A stretch of DNA of 64,000 nt from Sphingobacterium sp. JB170. Lineage in GTDB: Bacteria; Bacteroidota; Bacteroidia; Sphingobacteriales; Sphingobacteriaceae. The stretch covers positions 23,567 through 87,566 of the forward strand of contig NZ_FUKU01000061.1 of assembly GCF_900163865.1 (NCBI RefSeq), in the 5' to 3' direction. Below are positions 44,835 to 54,474 of this stretch, piece after piece. The translations under genes and the position numbers were made by a program. Positions within the stretch are counted from its first letter, which is position 1. Each line of letters opens with the position of its first letter. A model generated the notes under the pieces. It saw only the letters and a program-made list of their open reading frames with translations. It was not told where the DNA came from and did no database searches.

Positions 44835-45173
44835 CTAAGCTTTAACAATCAATTCATCGGATATTAAAATTAGCACATCGCTCAAAACAATGAAATTACT
44901 TTCATCAGGATGGACTTTTAGTTTGTAGTTTTCACTAGTAAAAAAACTATTAAAGTCGTCCATTGAATCAAAATAAATATCGGTTACACCATCATAAGCG
45001 GGCACTGGAAATCCTTCCAATGTGTTGGGATGGGAAACAACATATTTTTTTACATATTTTTCCGATTCGGGGATAGACATAAACAACGGTGCATGGCTAT
45101 TTCTGTGATAATCTACAAATGCGTCTAGGTCCATTTCGGGGGGACGACGGATTAAAAATGAAAATTTTAACAT
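44835..45173 (-). CDS. EthD-domain protein
   Basis: A ferredoxin-like alpha/beta protein of the dimeric-barrel type. I prefer the ATG at 45173 (MLKFSFLIRRPPEM) to the one at 45197, because the EthD pattern begins right there. FSFLIRRPPEMDLDAFVDYHRNSHAPLF is the family signature, and then YDGVTDIYFDSMDDFNSFF. It ends near FIVLSDVLILISDE. EthD proteins act with oxidising or ring-modifying enzymes or in degradation pathways, mostly without known activity. It is divergent from an HxlR regulator, which likely controls it. Confidence 0.88.
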   Translation of the reverse strand: MLKFSFLIRRPPEMDLDAFVDYHRNSHAPLFMSIPESEKYVKKYVVSHPNTLEGFPVPAYDGVTDIYFDSMDDFNSFFTSENYKLKVHPDESNFIVLSDVLILISDELIVKA

Positions 45174-45302
45174 TTTATTTCTTTTAAGTTTCAACAAAGG
45201 TATTGGACCTCAACATCAACTGCAATACCGCACAAATTTATGCGTATGTGATAACTATTCTTTTTTTGTAAATTCGTTTTTGAATTAACAATTTCCGTTT
45301 CA

Positions 45303-45674
45303 ATGTATAGAAAGAAAACACCCGTTCAGCTGGATTGTGGTTTGCATTTTTTTAAAGAATTACTCAACGGTAAGTGGAAAATGATGCTTATCTATTACAT
45401 TTCTCAAGACTTTAAACGACCGAGTGAGTTGCAAAGAGTAATTACAGGTGTTGATCGAAGAGTGATGGATAGGCAGTTGCAAGAATTGATCTTGCACGGA
45501 TTTATCACAAAAAAAACCTACGATAGCAGGCACCCAAAAGTGGAATATGGGCTTACCCCGCTTGGCACAAAACTGTTGCCATTAATTATTACTATTGAAC
45601 AATGGGGTGAAGAAAACCGGGCAATTTTGAAAAAAGCATTGGACAAAGACCCTAAGTTTGAAAATGTAATTTAA
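45303..45674 (+). CDS. HxlR-family transcriptional regulator
   Basis: Winged-helix DNA-binding protein, 123 residues. Family patterns run in order: ELLNGKWKMMLIYYI, RPSELQRVITGVDRRVMDRQLQELILHGFITKKTY, then HPKVEYGLTPLGTKLLPLI. HxlR proteins respond to reactive electrophiles or aldehydes in characterised cases. It is divergent from the EthD gene with about 105-130 bp between starts. Confidence 0.93.
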   Translation: MYRKKTPVQLDCGLHFFKELLNGKWKMMLIYYISQDFKRPSELQRVITGVDRRVMDRQLQELILHGFITKKTYDSRHPKVEYGLTPLGTKLLPLIITIEQWGEENRAILKKALDKDPKFENVI

Positions 45675-45859
45675 GTGTAATCATAAATTGGCGTTTTTTC
45701 TTTAATATAAATGCGTTACAGAAAATCAACTTTAGAAAAAACAAATTAAAATTATTAAAGACAAATGTTTTGCATTTGGAACTCCGAAACTCATTTAATT
45801 AAATTTTTTGGCCACACGGATGCAGAAGTAAGATCTGACCTTTGCTCTTAATGTTATTG

Positions 45860-45909
45860 TTCCGTATTCTTATTATTAAAAATGGGGGGAATACGGAATA
45901 CCCCCCATT
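45860..45909 (-). terminator. Terminator of susC/susD pair 4, with alternative stem
   Basis: On the minus strand, a 9-bp stem AATGGGGGG / CCCCCCATT with an 11-nt loop is followed by TTTTTAATAATAA. The loop sequence GAATACGGAA (45889-45898) is complementary to TTCCGTATTC (45860-45869) further downstream in the transcript, so a second, competing 10-bp stem is possible. Confidence 0.75.
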
Positions 45910-45931
45910 AATTTTTTTCCTATTGACCGGC

Positions 45932-47611
45932 TTAAAACCCGGGATTTTGTTCTATAGCAGTTTCGTTGATATCGATCGCTGATTGTGGAATAGGGCGGTA
46001 TATTTTGTCCGCCCCATCGATCCCTTTAAAGGCATTATCGACACCCACTTGCTTGATATCATAGTTATACTTAGCGCAAAACTCCTTGAGCTTACCAGTA
46101 CGACGAAGTTCTGGCCAGCGAATATATTCGCCAATAAACTCTTTAGCACTTTCTATTAAATAGGCATCGAGTGCCTCACTTTGATTTCTCGCACCCGAAA
46201 TACTTTGAATAGGAGCGAGCACCATTCCGTTCTTCGCGTTTCCAGGTCTTGCTAAAACCTTGTCGACATATTGGCCCGCCATAGCGAAATCGTTTAATCC
46301 AATACAAGCTTCCGCATAAAGAAAATAGCTCTCCGCTTTACGCGCTAGCACGATGTCACGAACACTAGCTTTTGTATCAAATACATTCCTTGTTTTTGGA
46401 CTATCAAATTTTTTAATAACAGGTGTACTCATATCGATCTGGTAGGCTGCGCGATAAGCCTGTTCGCTATATTTAAATGGATAATACCGAAAGTTGCTCG
46501 CTATCTGGTCACCTTTATCTTCCGCCCATGCTAATGAATCTGCTTTGGTGAATTCTCTTCCCCAAACGCGTGGGTAATATGCCCGAATTGGAATAGTAGC
46601 TTTGTCTTTGGTCGCGTCGTAATAGTCGAAGTATTGGTCGAAAATGGTTAACATAAAAGTTGCTTCGTAACGGGCATCGTTCTCCGTGTAATAGTTATGG
46701 AAGCTCCATGAAGGAATAAATGCCGAGGTCATGTATTTGTGATTTAGTTCGGCTCCACCGAGGTAAGGGCCAAATAAAGATTGTTGGTTGTTCCCAGAGC
46801 CCGTACTTGGAATTGATTCAATGTCGTACTGCACCGCAAGGATCACCTCATCATTCATCTCGTTGTTAGGGTCCCATAGCTGCTCATAGGGAATGCTGAT
46901 GGTATAGCCGTCAATTGCTTCGCTCGCATATTGCTTTGCTTTTTCGAAATCTGAATTATTTTCTAGATCCCAACCACGCGTTAGGTATACTTTGGCTAAA
47001 TAATGCATGGCAGCCGTTTTGTTTACTCTTGTTTTATCCTCGCCTAGTTGATCCACAACACCTTCCATTTCACTAATGATAAAATCGTATGACTCCTGCA
47101 GCGAAGCGCGCGGAAGTTCCATTCGTGGACCTCCTAAAGTAGGTTCATCGTTGATAACGATACCTCCGAACTGTTCCAAAAGTTGGAAGTGATAGAAAGC
47201 CCGTAGAAAACGCATTTCGGCAAGCCAAGTAGCTTTTTGTTCAGCCTCTGCCTCGACAACGTCATTGTAATAAATAGCAATATTAGTGGTCTGTATCGCG
47301 CTATAGCAATTCGAATAGAAGGCGAGTACATCGGCATTATCGGCATAAAGCTGCGTGTATTCCATCATTGCACGATTATCAAAGCCTCGGTTCATTTGGT
47401 AGGTGTCAGTACCAGCGAGCTGCAGCCAAGGGGTGTCCCCAAAGACGGTCCGTAGCGAACCGTAGGCCGCAGTGATAACTGTTGTATATCCTGCTTGGGT
47501 TTGGTAGAACTCGTCGTTGTTGGTTCCTCCTCGATTATCTTCATCTAAAAACTTGGAGCAACCGCTTAGCAGCAGTCCAGTAAAAAGTAAAATATAAGTG
47601 AATAGTCTCAT
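45932..47611 (-). CDS. SusD/RagB-type surface glycan-binding lipoprotein (pair 4)
   Basis: A 559-residue lipoprotein with Cys18 (LLSGC), then SKFLDEDNRGGTNNDEFYQT, a standard SusD start. TPR segment is WLAEMRFLRAFYHFQLLEQFGGIVI at about 128-152. RagB C-terminal block is ARKAESYFLYAEACIGLNDF, then GEYIRWPELRRTGKL, ending NETAIEQNPGF. It lies 18 nt after the susC-like gene on the minus strand and ends in the terminator below 45910. No hydrolase is adjacent on the strand. Confidence 0.95.
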   Translation of the reverse strand: MRLFTYILLFTGLLLSGCSKFLDEDNRGGTNNDEFYQTQAGYTTVITAAYGSLRTVFGDTPWLQLAGTDTYQMNRGFDNRAMMEYTQLYADNADVLAFYSNCYSAIQTTNIAIYYNDVVEAEAEQKATWLAEMRFLRAFYHFQLLEQFGGIVINDEPTLGGPRMELPRASLQESYDFIISEMEGVVDQLGEDKTRVNKTAAMHYLAKVYLTRGWDLENNSDFEKAKQYASEAIDGYTISIPYEQLWDPNNEMNDEVILAVQYDIESIPSTGSGNNQQSLFGPYLGGAELNHKYMTSAFIPSWSFHNYYTENDARYEATFMLTIFDQYFDYYDATKDKATIPIRAYYPRVWGREFTKADSLAWAEDKGDQIASNFRYYPFKYSEQAYRAAYQIDMSTPVIKKFDSPKTRNVFDTKASVRDIVLARKAESYFLYAEACIGLNDFAMAGQYVDKVLARPGNAKNGMVLAPIQSISGARNQSEALDAYLIESAKEFIGEYIRWPELRRTGKLKEFCAKYNYDIKQVGVDNAFKGIDGADKIYRPIPQSAIDINETAIEQNPGF

Positions 47612-47629
47612 GATTATTTTTGCTAATTA

Positions 47630-50600
47630 TTAAAACCTTACGTTAACGCCGAGTTGATATGTAATACTACTTGGCCCATTTCCGTCTTGAAGCGATGTCG
47701 TCGCATATTCCGGGTCCCAGCCTTCATATGATGTAAAAACAAATGGGTTTAATACGTTTGCGTATATGCGGAATTGCGACATTTTCCATTTGGATATCAC
47801 GCGTTCAGGTAAGCTGTATCCCAACACGATATTCCGGAGTTTAACAAACGATGCGGACGTATAACGTCCATTGTTACCATAGAATGGACCTTTGTTTTGT
47901 GGATGAGGATATTTTGCATTTTCATTCCCCTGCCCGCTGGTTCCCCAAACGGCCTCCGGCGTACCGTCGGAATTGGTGTCCCAATTTGTCCAGTCGTAAC
48001 GCTGTACTCCCGGTGGTACATAATAATCGTATTTAATCTTCGGGCGACCGCGCTGCGTATTGTTTGGACCAAATTCATCTAGGAAAGCAGATGAGATAAA
48101 CATTCCTTGTCTGGCGTAGAGGTTAAACGAGAAATCGAAATTCTTGTACTGGATATTGTTTGTGAAACTACCAATCCAGGAAGGATCCTGATTGCCTAGA
48201 ATTGTTCTGTCGTCCGGCGTGATATTGTCATCTCCATTGACATCTTGCGCAATTGCCTGGCCAGGTTGCTGGCCCAAAGCTACTGCTTCTTCAATTTGAT
48301 CGATACGCCATAGACCGGTGATACGGTAATCGTAGATCACGTTGATCGGCTCACCAATAAAACGCTGCTGTCCGATAACGTCTTCCTTTTTCCCATAAAG
48401 GCTGCGTATTGCGTTTTTGTTGTGTGAAAACATAAAAGACGTTGACCACCTAAAATCATTTTTTCGAATATTTGTCGTTGTTAGGCCTATCTCGATGCCT
48501 CGGTTGTTTACAGACCCGATATTGTCAATCATATAATCCACGCCAGATTCAACCGTTAGGGTGCGTTGCATCAGTAAACCGTCGGATAGTTTATCGTATA
48601 TATCGAGGGTACCTTGCACGCGGCTATTGAACAAGCTAAAATCTAACCCAACGTTAACCTCCCGCGTTTTTTCCCAAGTAAGCGACTGATTAACAGGTCT
48701 CCCTGGAGCAAATCCAGACAATACCCTACCGTCATAATCGTACCATACTAACGAGCCTGTTTGCGGACCCTGCTGGGTACCAAAGGGGTTTATTCCGTTG
48801 TTATTTCCCGAATAACCCCAGCTGACGCGTGCTTTCAAATCATTGATCGCGTCCACCTGCATAAAAGGTTCCTCCGAGATGCGCCAAGCGAAAGCGGCAG
48901 AAGGGAATGCTGCCCATTTATCTTTTAACTTAGAGCTGCCGTCATAACGAATGGTACCGGTCAATAGGTAGCGTCCTTTGTAGTCGTAGTTCGCCCGTGC
49001 TGCAAAGGATAGTAGACTTGTTTCGTTATACGAGGAATTGGATCCGTCAGATACAAATTTTCCGCTATATAAATTATACCACCAAGAAGGGTAGGGAAGA
49101 TCCATGGAAGCGGCCGATAGGTTTTCATAACGTGTTTTGTACGCACTTTGAATAAGTGAAACATCTAGTTTGTGATCTTCATGAAACTGTTTTTTGTAAT
49201 TAATAACGTTATCCCACGTCCATTCTAAAAACTCTTCGTTGTTTTGAAATGCCTGATCTTGGTTACGCGTACCAGGGACTACACCAAAGTACTGTCCGGT
49301 GCGCGTTCTATTGAAGCGCGGAAGAAAGGTACTTCGTATCGATAAGTCTTCGATGGGGCGGAATTCCGCAAATATACTGGATAGTACGTCGTATTGACGG
49401 ATTTCCTCCGTACCACTATTAATCTCATTGAGGGGGTTGGGTGAGCTGGTGAAGTTACCCAAACCATCGATCGCTGATGCAATGCCTGGTTGCGCGATAA
49501 GCTCTCCATTTTCGTCATAAGCACTCAGGATATTTGGCATTCTCAGAATATCGCGATAACCATACTGGCTTCCAAAGTTATTTATGCTGTGTACGAAGTT
49601 AATACTTGCGCCCGAGGTAAACACGTCGGAAAATCGATGTTGTACCGAGAGCTTGAGCGTATACCGGTCGAGCTGTTCTTTGATAAAATTCCCCTCTTCC
49701 TGTTGATATCCCACACCTAAATTGTAATCCAATTTATCGGATGCTCCAGAAATACCAATATAGTGGTTTTGTTGCTGTCCACTTTGTGTACCCAGACCGA
49801 GCCAATCTTCGTAGTCCTCATTATATAACCGATTCTCCAGTATCGGAGAGTTTTGTAATACAGTTTCCGGCGTTGGCAGGCCGTATGAACCGTCGGCATA
49901 GGTGTAGAAGGCGGAGGTACGAAAGTCTACCCATTCACGCCCGTCCATGAAATCGGGAATGCGGGCTAGCTTTCTAATACCGTAGTAGCCATCGTAGGTT
50001 ATTGTTGATCGCGTGTCTCCAGGTCGATTGGCATTTTTAGTTTTGACGATCACAACCCCATTGGATCCTCTTGAACCGTAAATTGCTGTCGAGGAGGCGT
50101 CTTTTAAGATGTCGATCTGCGAAATGTCTGCTGGATTTAAAAAATCGATATTCGATGTCGCTATACCGTCGACGATGTATAGGGGACTACCTGCCTGAAG
50201 CGAGTTTTGTCCGCGCACCTGGATACTAAAGCTCGCGCCGGGGCGTGTCGAATTACTGCTAATATCCACGCCAGGAACAGTACCTTGAAGTGCTGCCATA
50301 GCGGATGTGGTGCCGCGTGCTTGTAAATCTTTACCCTGAACCGTTCCCACAGCGCCTGTAAGATCCGATTTGCGCACGGTGCCGTAACCGACCGCGACTG
50401 CTTCTTCCAGGGCAACTTCGTCACTTTGAACTAGGGTAACCTTTAATGGTTTTCCCGGCGTAGCTTGGAGTTCTAACGTATTATACCCAATGAGGGTAAA
50501 CTGAAGTGTAACCGGTTGCAGATTTTGTGCGGTAAAATTAAATGTACCGTTATCCAACGTGCTTGTACCGCTGTTTGTGTCGGTGACGCGGACGCTCACA

Positions 50601-50713
50601 CCGGCTAGTGCCGTTCCTTTCGGATCAGTCACAAGCCCGCTAAATTCGGTTGATTGTGCGCTTACATACCCGCCAAAGATGAGGAGTACGAACATTAATA
50701 ATAGATTTTTCAT
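47630..50713 (-). CDS. SusC/RagA-type TonB-dependent outer-membrane transporter (pair 4)
   Basis: Glycan importer, 1027 residues. The signal peptide is 1-20 (FGGYVSAQ). A carboxypeptidase-regulatory-like domain is at about 23-95 (TEFSGLVTDPKGTALAGVS). The segment where family members usually read EEVVVVGYG is EEAVAVGYG (103-111), a mild variant. The plug (SPLYIVDGIATSNIDFLNPADISQIDILKDASSTAIYGSRG) and barrel to YQLGVNVRF are normal. It is the first gene of the two-gene operon. Confidence 0.95.
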   Translation of the reverse strand: MKNLLLMFVLLIFGGYVSAQSTEFSGLVTDPKGTALAGVSVRVTDTNSGTSTLDNGTFNFTAQNLQPVTLQFTLIGYNTLELQATPGKPLKVTLVQSDEVALEEAVAVGYGTVRKSDLTGAVGTVQGKDLQARGTTSAMAALQGTVPGVDISSNSTRPGASFSIQVRGQNSLQAGSPLYIVDGIATSNIDFLNPADISQIDILKDASSTAIYGSRGSNGVVIVKTKNANRPGDTRSTITYDGYYGIRKLARIPDFMDGREWVDFRTSAFYTYADGSYGLPTPETVLQNSPILENRLYNEDYEDWLGLGTQSGQQQNHYIGISGASDKLDYNLGVGYQQEEGNFIKEQLDRYTLKLSVQHRFSDVFTSGASINFVHSINNFGSQYGYRDILRMPNILSAYDENGELIAQPGIASAIDGLGNFTSSPNPLNEINSGTEEIRQYDVLSSIFAEFRPIEDLSIRSTFLPRFNRTRTGQYFGVVPGTRNQDQAFQNNEEFLEWTWDNVINYKKQFHEDHKLDVSLIQSAYKTRYENLSAASMDLPYPSWWYNLYSGKFVSDGSNSSYNETSLLSFAARANYDYKGRYLLTGTIRYDGSSKLKDKWAAFPSAAFAWRISEEPFMQVDAINDLKARVSWGYSGNNNGINPFGTQQGPQTGSLVWYDYDGRVLSGFAPGRPVNQSLTWEKTREVNVGLDFSLFNSRVQGTLDIYDKLSDGLLMQRTLTVESGVDYMIDNIGSVNNRGIEIGLTTTNIRKNDFRWSTSFMFSHNKNAIRSLYGKKEDVIGQQRFIGEPINVIYDYRITGLWRIDQIEEAVALGQQPGQAIAQDVNGDDNITPDDRTILGNQDPSWIGSFTNNIQYKNFDFSFNLYARQGMFISSAFLDEFGPNNTQRGRPKIKYDYYVPPGVQRYDWTNWDTNSDGTPEAVWGTSGQGNENAKYPHPQNKGPFYGNNGRYTSASFVKLRNIVLGYSLPERVISKWKMSQFRIYANVLNPFVFTSYEGWDPEYATTSLQDGNGPSSITYQLGVNVRF

Positions 50714-51191
50714 TAAATGATAAGTTGGTTAATACTTTCGTTAATTGATTATTGGTTATTGGCAGCGTGTTATTCACGGTACACCGAAACAAAACGCTAT
50801 ATGTCTATCTCTATTATCGAACATAGTCATTGTTTATAAAGGTTTTATTGGCATGAGCTATGCCACTATCTTTTTGATTAGCTAAAAATGAAAGTAGGTA
50901 ATTTAAAGTAGTAATCGTTGTTTAGCTGAGCAGAAAAACTACGCAATCGTTGCCGATAACGTTACCAATCGATCTAAATTAATATTCAATCGATGAACGT
51001 TCGTAGATTATATAATATCCAAATATAGACTTGTAAATTACGGTGTAGGGTTGCGGTGTCCCGATCCCTAGCTATTCCATTCGAAGCCGAAGAACCTGTA
51101 TAATCCAAGGATATTGTCTGACGAGTTTACCGTCGAAAAATAACTATTGTTGATTTCGTTTGTTATTATTGCAGATCAAAGGAGAAGAAAA
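50714..51191. other. Intergenic region, control region of pair 4
   Basis: No gene. On the minus strand, TATATTTG (51020-51027) fits the TAnnTTTG element. Inverted repeats TGGCAT-5-ATGCCA (50849-50865) and GATAACGTTACC (50955-50966, one mismatch) lie between it and the susC-like start at 50713. They are candidates for operator sites. Confidence 0.35.
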
Positions 51192-51431
51192 ATGGATATT
51201 ACACATCTCAGTCGAGAAAAATTGGAATACGTGATCGGTGTGGTAGATTCGGAATACGCATTCTATTTTAGCACACAAGAAGCCGATAGAGATAGTCTAC
51301 GCGATTATTTCTTTCATAACACCCATGATGGTGGTGAACGATTTAGTTTGGATCAACACGCCTATGAGCAGCTCCCGCTTCGCATACGGACACGGGTTCA
51401 AGATTTAATTTTTAAAGTAGAATCTCGTTAA
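51192..51431 (+). CDS. Small hypothetical protein
   Basis: A 79-residue protein. The ATG at 51192 (MDITHLSREK) is chosen because AAAGGAG lies just upstream; the longer reading from a TTG at 51147 has no such support. The sequence is acidic and polar (VDSEYAFYFSTQEADRDSLRDYFFHNTHDGG), with no membrane segment or signal. I do not recognise the family. It is isolated between the divergent susC-like gene and a decayed region. Confidence 0.6.
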   Translation: MDITHLSREKLEYVIGVVDSEYAFYFSTQEADRDSLRDYFFHNTHDGGERFSLDQHAYEQLPLRIRTRVQDLIFKVESR

Positions 51432-51919
51432 CTTGTAAACGCCCTTATCTTATTATGGTGTTCACCAATTTTGGAAAAGTAGATATGTGGTTCGAATTAC
51501 AGGCGAGTCGGGGCAAGCACAATTGGACGGATAGTGCTATCGCGTCATTAATAACGTTCTTGCCTCCGTCCTAAACTAAAGCGTGTACAGATACCTAGAA
51601 GTCAATTTATAAGCTTATTTATTTTATTGTTTTAAAGCTATCGGTCGTCGGGAGCTCCCACACGGTTTGGCCTTGTTGATGCGATACCGCTCGAGATCCG
51701 CGCTGGGTAGCGGCGGCAAACGGGTTGCCACAGGTTGCGGCTGACATAGCATATCGATACCTTCGGGAATACCAATGATGGATCGATAGGTCACCGTGAT
51801 TAATTTTTATAGCTATACGTTAACAGTGCTGTTGCTTTTTAAGTAGTCAATCACTGTTCGTCCAGCGGATTCATAAAGAATTTTCGTTCGTAGCAAAGCA
51901 CAGCAGCCGTTCCACTGTT
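51432..51919. other. Intergenic region, likely gene debris
   Basis: On the minus strand a frame ending at 51619-51621 reads SAATCGNPFAAATQRGSRAV and ends in VWELPTTDSFKTIK before a stop, with open reading extending upstream for about 55 codons. It looks like a protein end, but I do not recognise it. A 39-codon plus-strand frame (51455-51574) is also present. Together with the adjacent decayed esterase this suggests a degraded locus. Confidence 0.3.
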
Positions 51920-53066
51920 TTGAAAACTGCGGAACCCTATGACGTGAAAAATCAATTTGGATTCGAGTTTGGTACCGAGAAAAATGTCAATTTCCTCAAG
52001 AATAGTCATTCATTAATCAGCAATCGACCATTTTATTTTTCACTTGCATTACCGGAAGGAAATTACCGAGTAACAATTGGGTATATAAGGTTATCTGATC
52101 GTGCGTATATCAGTACGGTACGTTCAGAATCAAGGGGTTTGCATTTGGAACAGATAAATGTTGAAAAGAACTCGTTTGTAGAGAAAAAGTTTATTGTACA
52201 TACAAAGGACGCATTGATTCGTAAAGGAGAGTATGTCCGCCTGAAAAAACCTCGCGAACTCAAAAAATTAGATTGGGACAATAAACTTACGTTGGAATTT
52301 CAACATACCAGCCATATAGCCTATATACGGGTAGAGTCGGTGAGTGGTATACCGACGATTTTTTAGCGGGTAACTCAACAGTCGTTAATCAAGAGTACGA
52401 ACCATGGGCATCTAGAGGACAAATGATTCCCCGTTTTTTTGATGATCAAGTTGCTATCGCCAATCACGCCGAATCCGGTTTGGCATTGAGTCCCTTTATA
52501 TCGTCGAGACGACTCGTTAAAATTTTGACAATGGCTAAACCAGGGGATTATCTGTTCATTGAGTTTGGACATAATGACCAAAAGGAAAAGGGCCCCCAAG
52601 CAGGCCCATATAATGGATATACGAAGCGATCCCGGTGATCGTGACATCCACGGCTAGGCGTTCGTTCGATGCCCACGGACGGTTGCGATATACGCGCGAT
52701 GATTACCCAAAGGCGGCGCGCGAAGTGGGCGAAGAACTGCAGATACCGATTATAGACTTAAATAAGATGACTCGTACATTTTACGTAACATTAGGTGTGA
52801 AGGGTTCTAAACGGGCGTTTGTTCACTATGCTACAAATACCTTTGCGGATCAGCCGGAAGCATTGCACGAAAATACCCACTTCAATACCTATGGTGCACA
52901 TCAAATCGCTAAGATGGTGTTGCAAGGCATTCAGGATAATAGACTTCCGATAGGCGAACATATTGTTGATTTTAAGCGTTATGATCCTTCACAGCCGGAT
53001 AGAGTAGACCAGTGGGAATGGCCGAGGAGCATCAAAAATAGTGACATTAAACCGGATGGAAATTAA
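51920..53066 (+). pseudogene. Decayed rhamnogalacturonan acetylesterase-like SGNH hydrolase
   Basis: Three frames together give one SGNH esterase of the RGAE type. Part 1 (51920-52366) is the beta-sandwich N-terminal domain (LPEGNYRVTIGY, WDNKLTLEF). It runs into TAG at 52364 inside a T-run, and one extra T would restore the frame. Part 2 (52363-52638) gives LAGNSTVVNQEYEPWASRGQ and FIEFGHNDQKEKG. Part 3 (from 52626, to 53066) gives AIPVIVTSTARRSFD to ENTHFNTYGAHQIA. About 20 residues are missing between parts 2 and 3. The nucleophile block reads GNS instead of GDS, which also suggests loss of selection. No start codon is convincing and the signal peptide is gone. Confidence 0.75.
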
Positions 53067-53248
53067 ATTTTGAGCGTACTTGTGGGTGTCACTATATGAT
53101 GGAAAGTGTGATATAATGCATATATGTTTGCACACATTGACCCTAATCAATGGTGTTATTTAGCACCCCATGTAGCGAAGTTGCAAGACAATTCTTCAAA
53201 TTATAGCCTGAAAATTATATATTTACATACAAAAAATTTGAAATTATT

Positions 53249-54100
53249 ATGAAAAGACCAAATTATGGCTTCCTAATATTAATAGGTTGTTTATTTTTCT
53301 GTATAAATGCGCATTCACAAATTCTTAGAAAGCTCGGTAAAAAATTGGAACAAAAGGCAGAGAAAGTTATTGACAAGAGTATCGAGGGAGTTATTCCCGA
53401 GAACGAAAACCCTACAAATCCCTCTGCCGGAGGCGAAAAATCCAGTAATAATTCACGTCAAACGGGACCTTTTAAGAACATTCCGTTATTAAAGAATGAT
53501 TTTGTGCGCGGCAGTGAAATGATATTTTTTGATGATTTTACAGCGGACACACCCGGTAAGATGGCTACAAAATGGACAAGCAATGGGACGGGCGCGGTAC
53601 AAACCGTTGAAGGATTTGACGGGAAATGGTTAAAGTTGTACGATGCGAATACCTATAAGATTAAACCGCTTGTCCGTATTCCAGAGAATTTTACGATTGA
53701 GTTTGATCTTTTAACCTTGTCTTCGACCGAAAATAAATTTGAGGTAGATTTTGGATTTGATTACCAACGAGGGGTTGGTAGCCATTATTATCTAGCCTAC
53801 CAAAACCCAGTAAATGTGGAAGCGTCGTATCAATTTAACCGCTTCAGCTTCACCAGTAAGGAGGTTTCTCCGAACAAAAAGAGCGAAATTGAAGCTAATA
53901 TGTCCTATTTCGTGAACGACGTTATGAAAGTGAAGTTGAAGATTGAAGGTGATCGAATGAGCGCATACATTAACGAATTTAAAGTGTTAGATACCGAGAT
54001 GATTGATTCAATGACCAAGAAATACTTTTATTTAGCGGTCAACAATGACAAGAATGAATCCGAAATCTATATCAGTAACGTTCGGATCAACAAAATTTAA
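53249..54100 (+). CDS. Secreted LamG/concanavalin A-like domain protein
   Basis: A 283-residue exported protein. The signal peptide ends at about 23 (FCINAHSQ). A charged helical segment (LRKLGKKLEQKAEKVIDKSI) and a low-complexity N/S/P linker follow. Residues about 85-283 form a lectin-like jelly-roll (GSEMIFFDDFTADTPGKMATKW, PENFTIEFDLLT, MKVKLKIEGDRMSAYINEFKVLDTEM). This start and linker resemble Bacteroidota proteins that continue into an OmpA domain, but here the OmpA part is absent. Its role is unknown. Confidence 0.8.
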   Translation: MKRPNYGFLILIGCLFFCINAHSQILRKLGKKLEQKAEKVIDKSIEGVIPENENPTNPSAGGEKSSNNSRQTGPFKNIPLLKNDFVRGSEMIFFDDFTADTPGKMATKWTSNGTGAVQTVEGFDGKWLKLYDANTYKIKPLVRIPENFTIEFDLLTLSSTENKFEVDFGFDYQRGVGSHYYLAYQNPVNVEASYQFNRFSFTSKEVSPNKKSEIEANMSYFVNDVMKVKLKIEGDRMSAYINEFKVLDTEMIDSMTKKYFYLAVNNDKNESEIYISNVRINKI

Positions 54101-54169
54101 AAGTAGTATGCGTAGGGGAATTTAGATATTAGGCGTTCTCGCTTGATGTATATGTTGAAAACAACAAAA
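54101..54169. other. Short intergenic stretch before the hairpin element
   Basis: Contains an A8 run (54166-54173), which is the T-run of a terminator-like hairpin on the minus strand. Confidence 0.3.
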
Positions 54170-54229
54170 AAAATCCTGAGGCGGGGAGCTTCAGGATTTT
54201 ACCAAACCAATTATTAACCTAAATTATGA
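54170..54229. repeat. Hairpin-plus-leader element, copy A
   Basis: A perfect 10-bp stem AAAATCCTGA / TCAGGATTTT closes a loop containing CGGGGAG. Four nt later a 25-nt tail (54205-54229) ends with ATG at 54226. It matches copy B (54900-54961) at 24 of 25 positions. The ATG opens a 5-codon frame (MKLYY, stop). Read on the minus strand the hairpin is a canonical terminator with a T8 run. Confidence 0.75.
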
Positions 54230-54324
54230 AATTATACTACTAAAACGGAATAATATTGATGGTAGTATAATGCAATGCGTTTGTTAACTTTTTTTAACAT
54301 TTCTCTTGCGGTAACTAAAATAGA

Positions 54325-54354
54325 GAAGCCCAAAACGTAATTTTTTTGGGCTTC
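54325..54354 (-). terminator. Hairpin after the small conserved minus-strand gene
   Basis: Stem GAAGCCCAAAA / TTTTGGGCTTC. On the minus strand the tail is TCTCTATTTT. It lies about 120 nt beyond the stop. Confidence 0.6.
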
Positions 54355-54474
54355 CTTAGGATTAATCGTAATACCCCATACATTTAGCATGCAGCTTACA
54401 ACAACCACTTTGTTATAAAATAACGAATGACTCGCTTTTTTGTTTTACCTTTTTAGTAAATAATAAAGCAGCGG

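Noticed and set aside
51455..51574. 39-codon plus-strand frame (MVFTNFGKVDMWFELQ start)
   Set aside because: Looks protein-like, but has no start signal and no recognised family.
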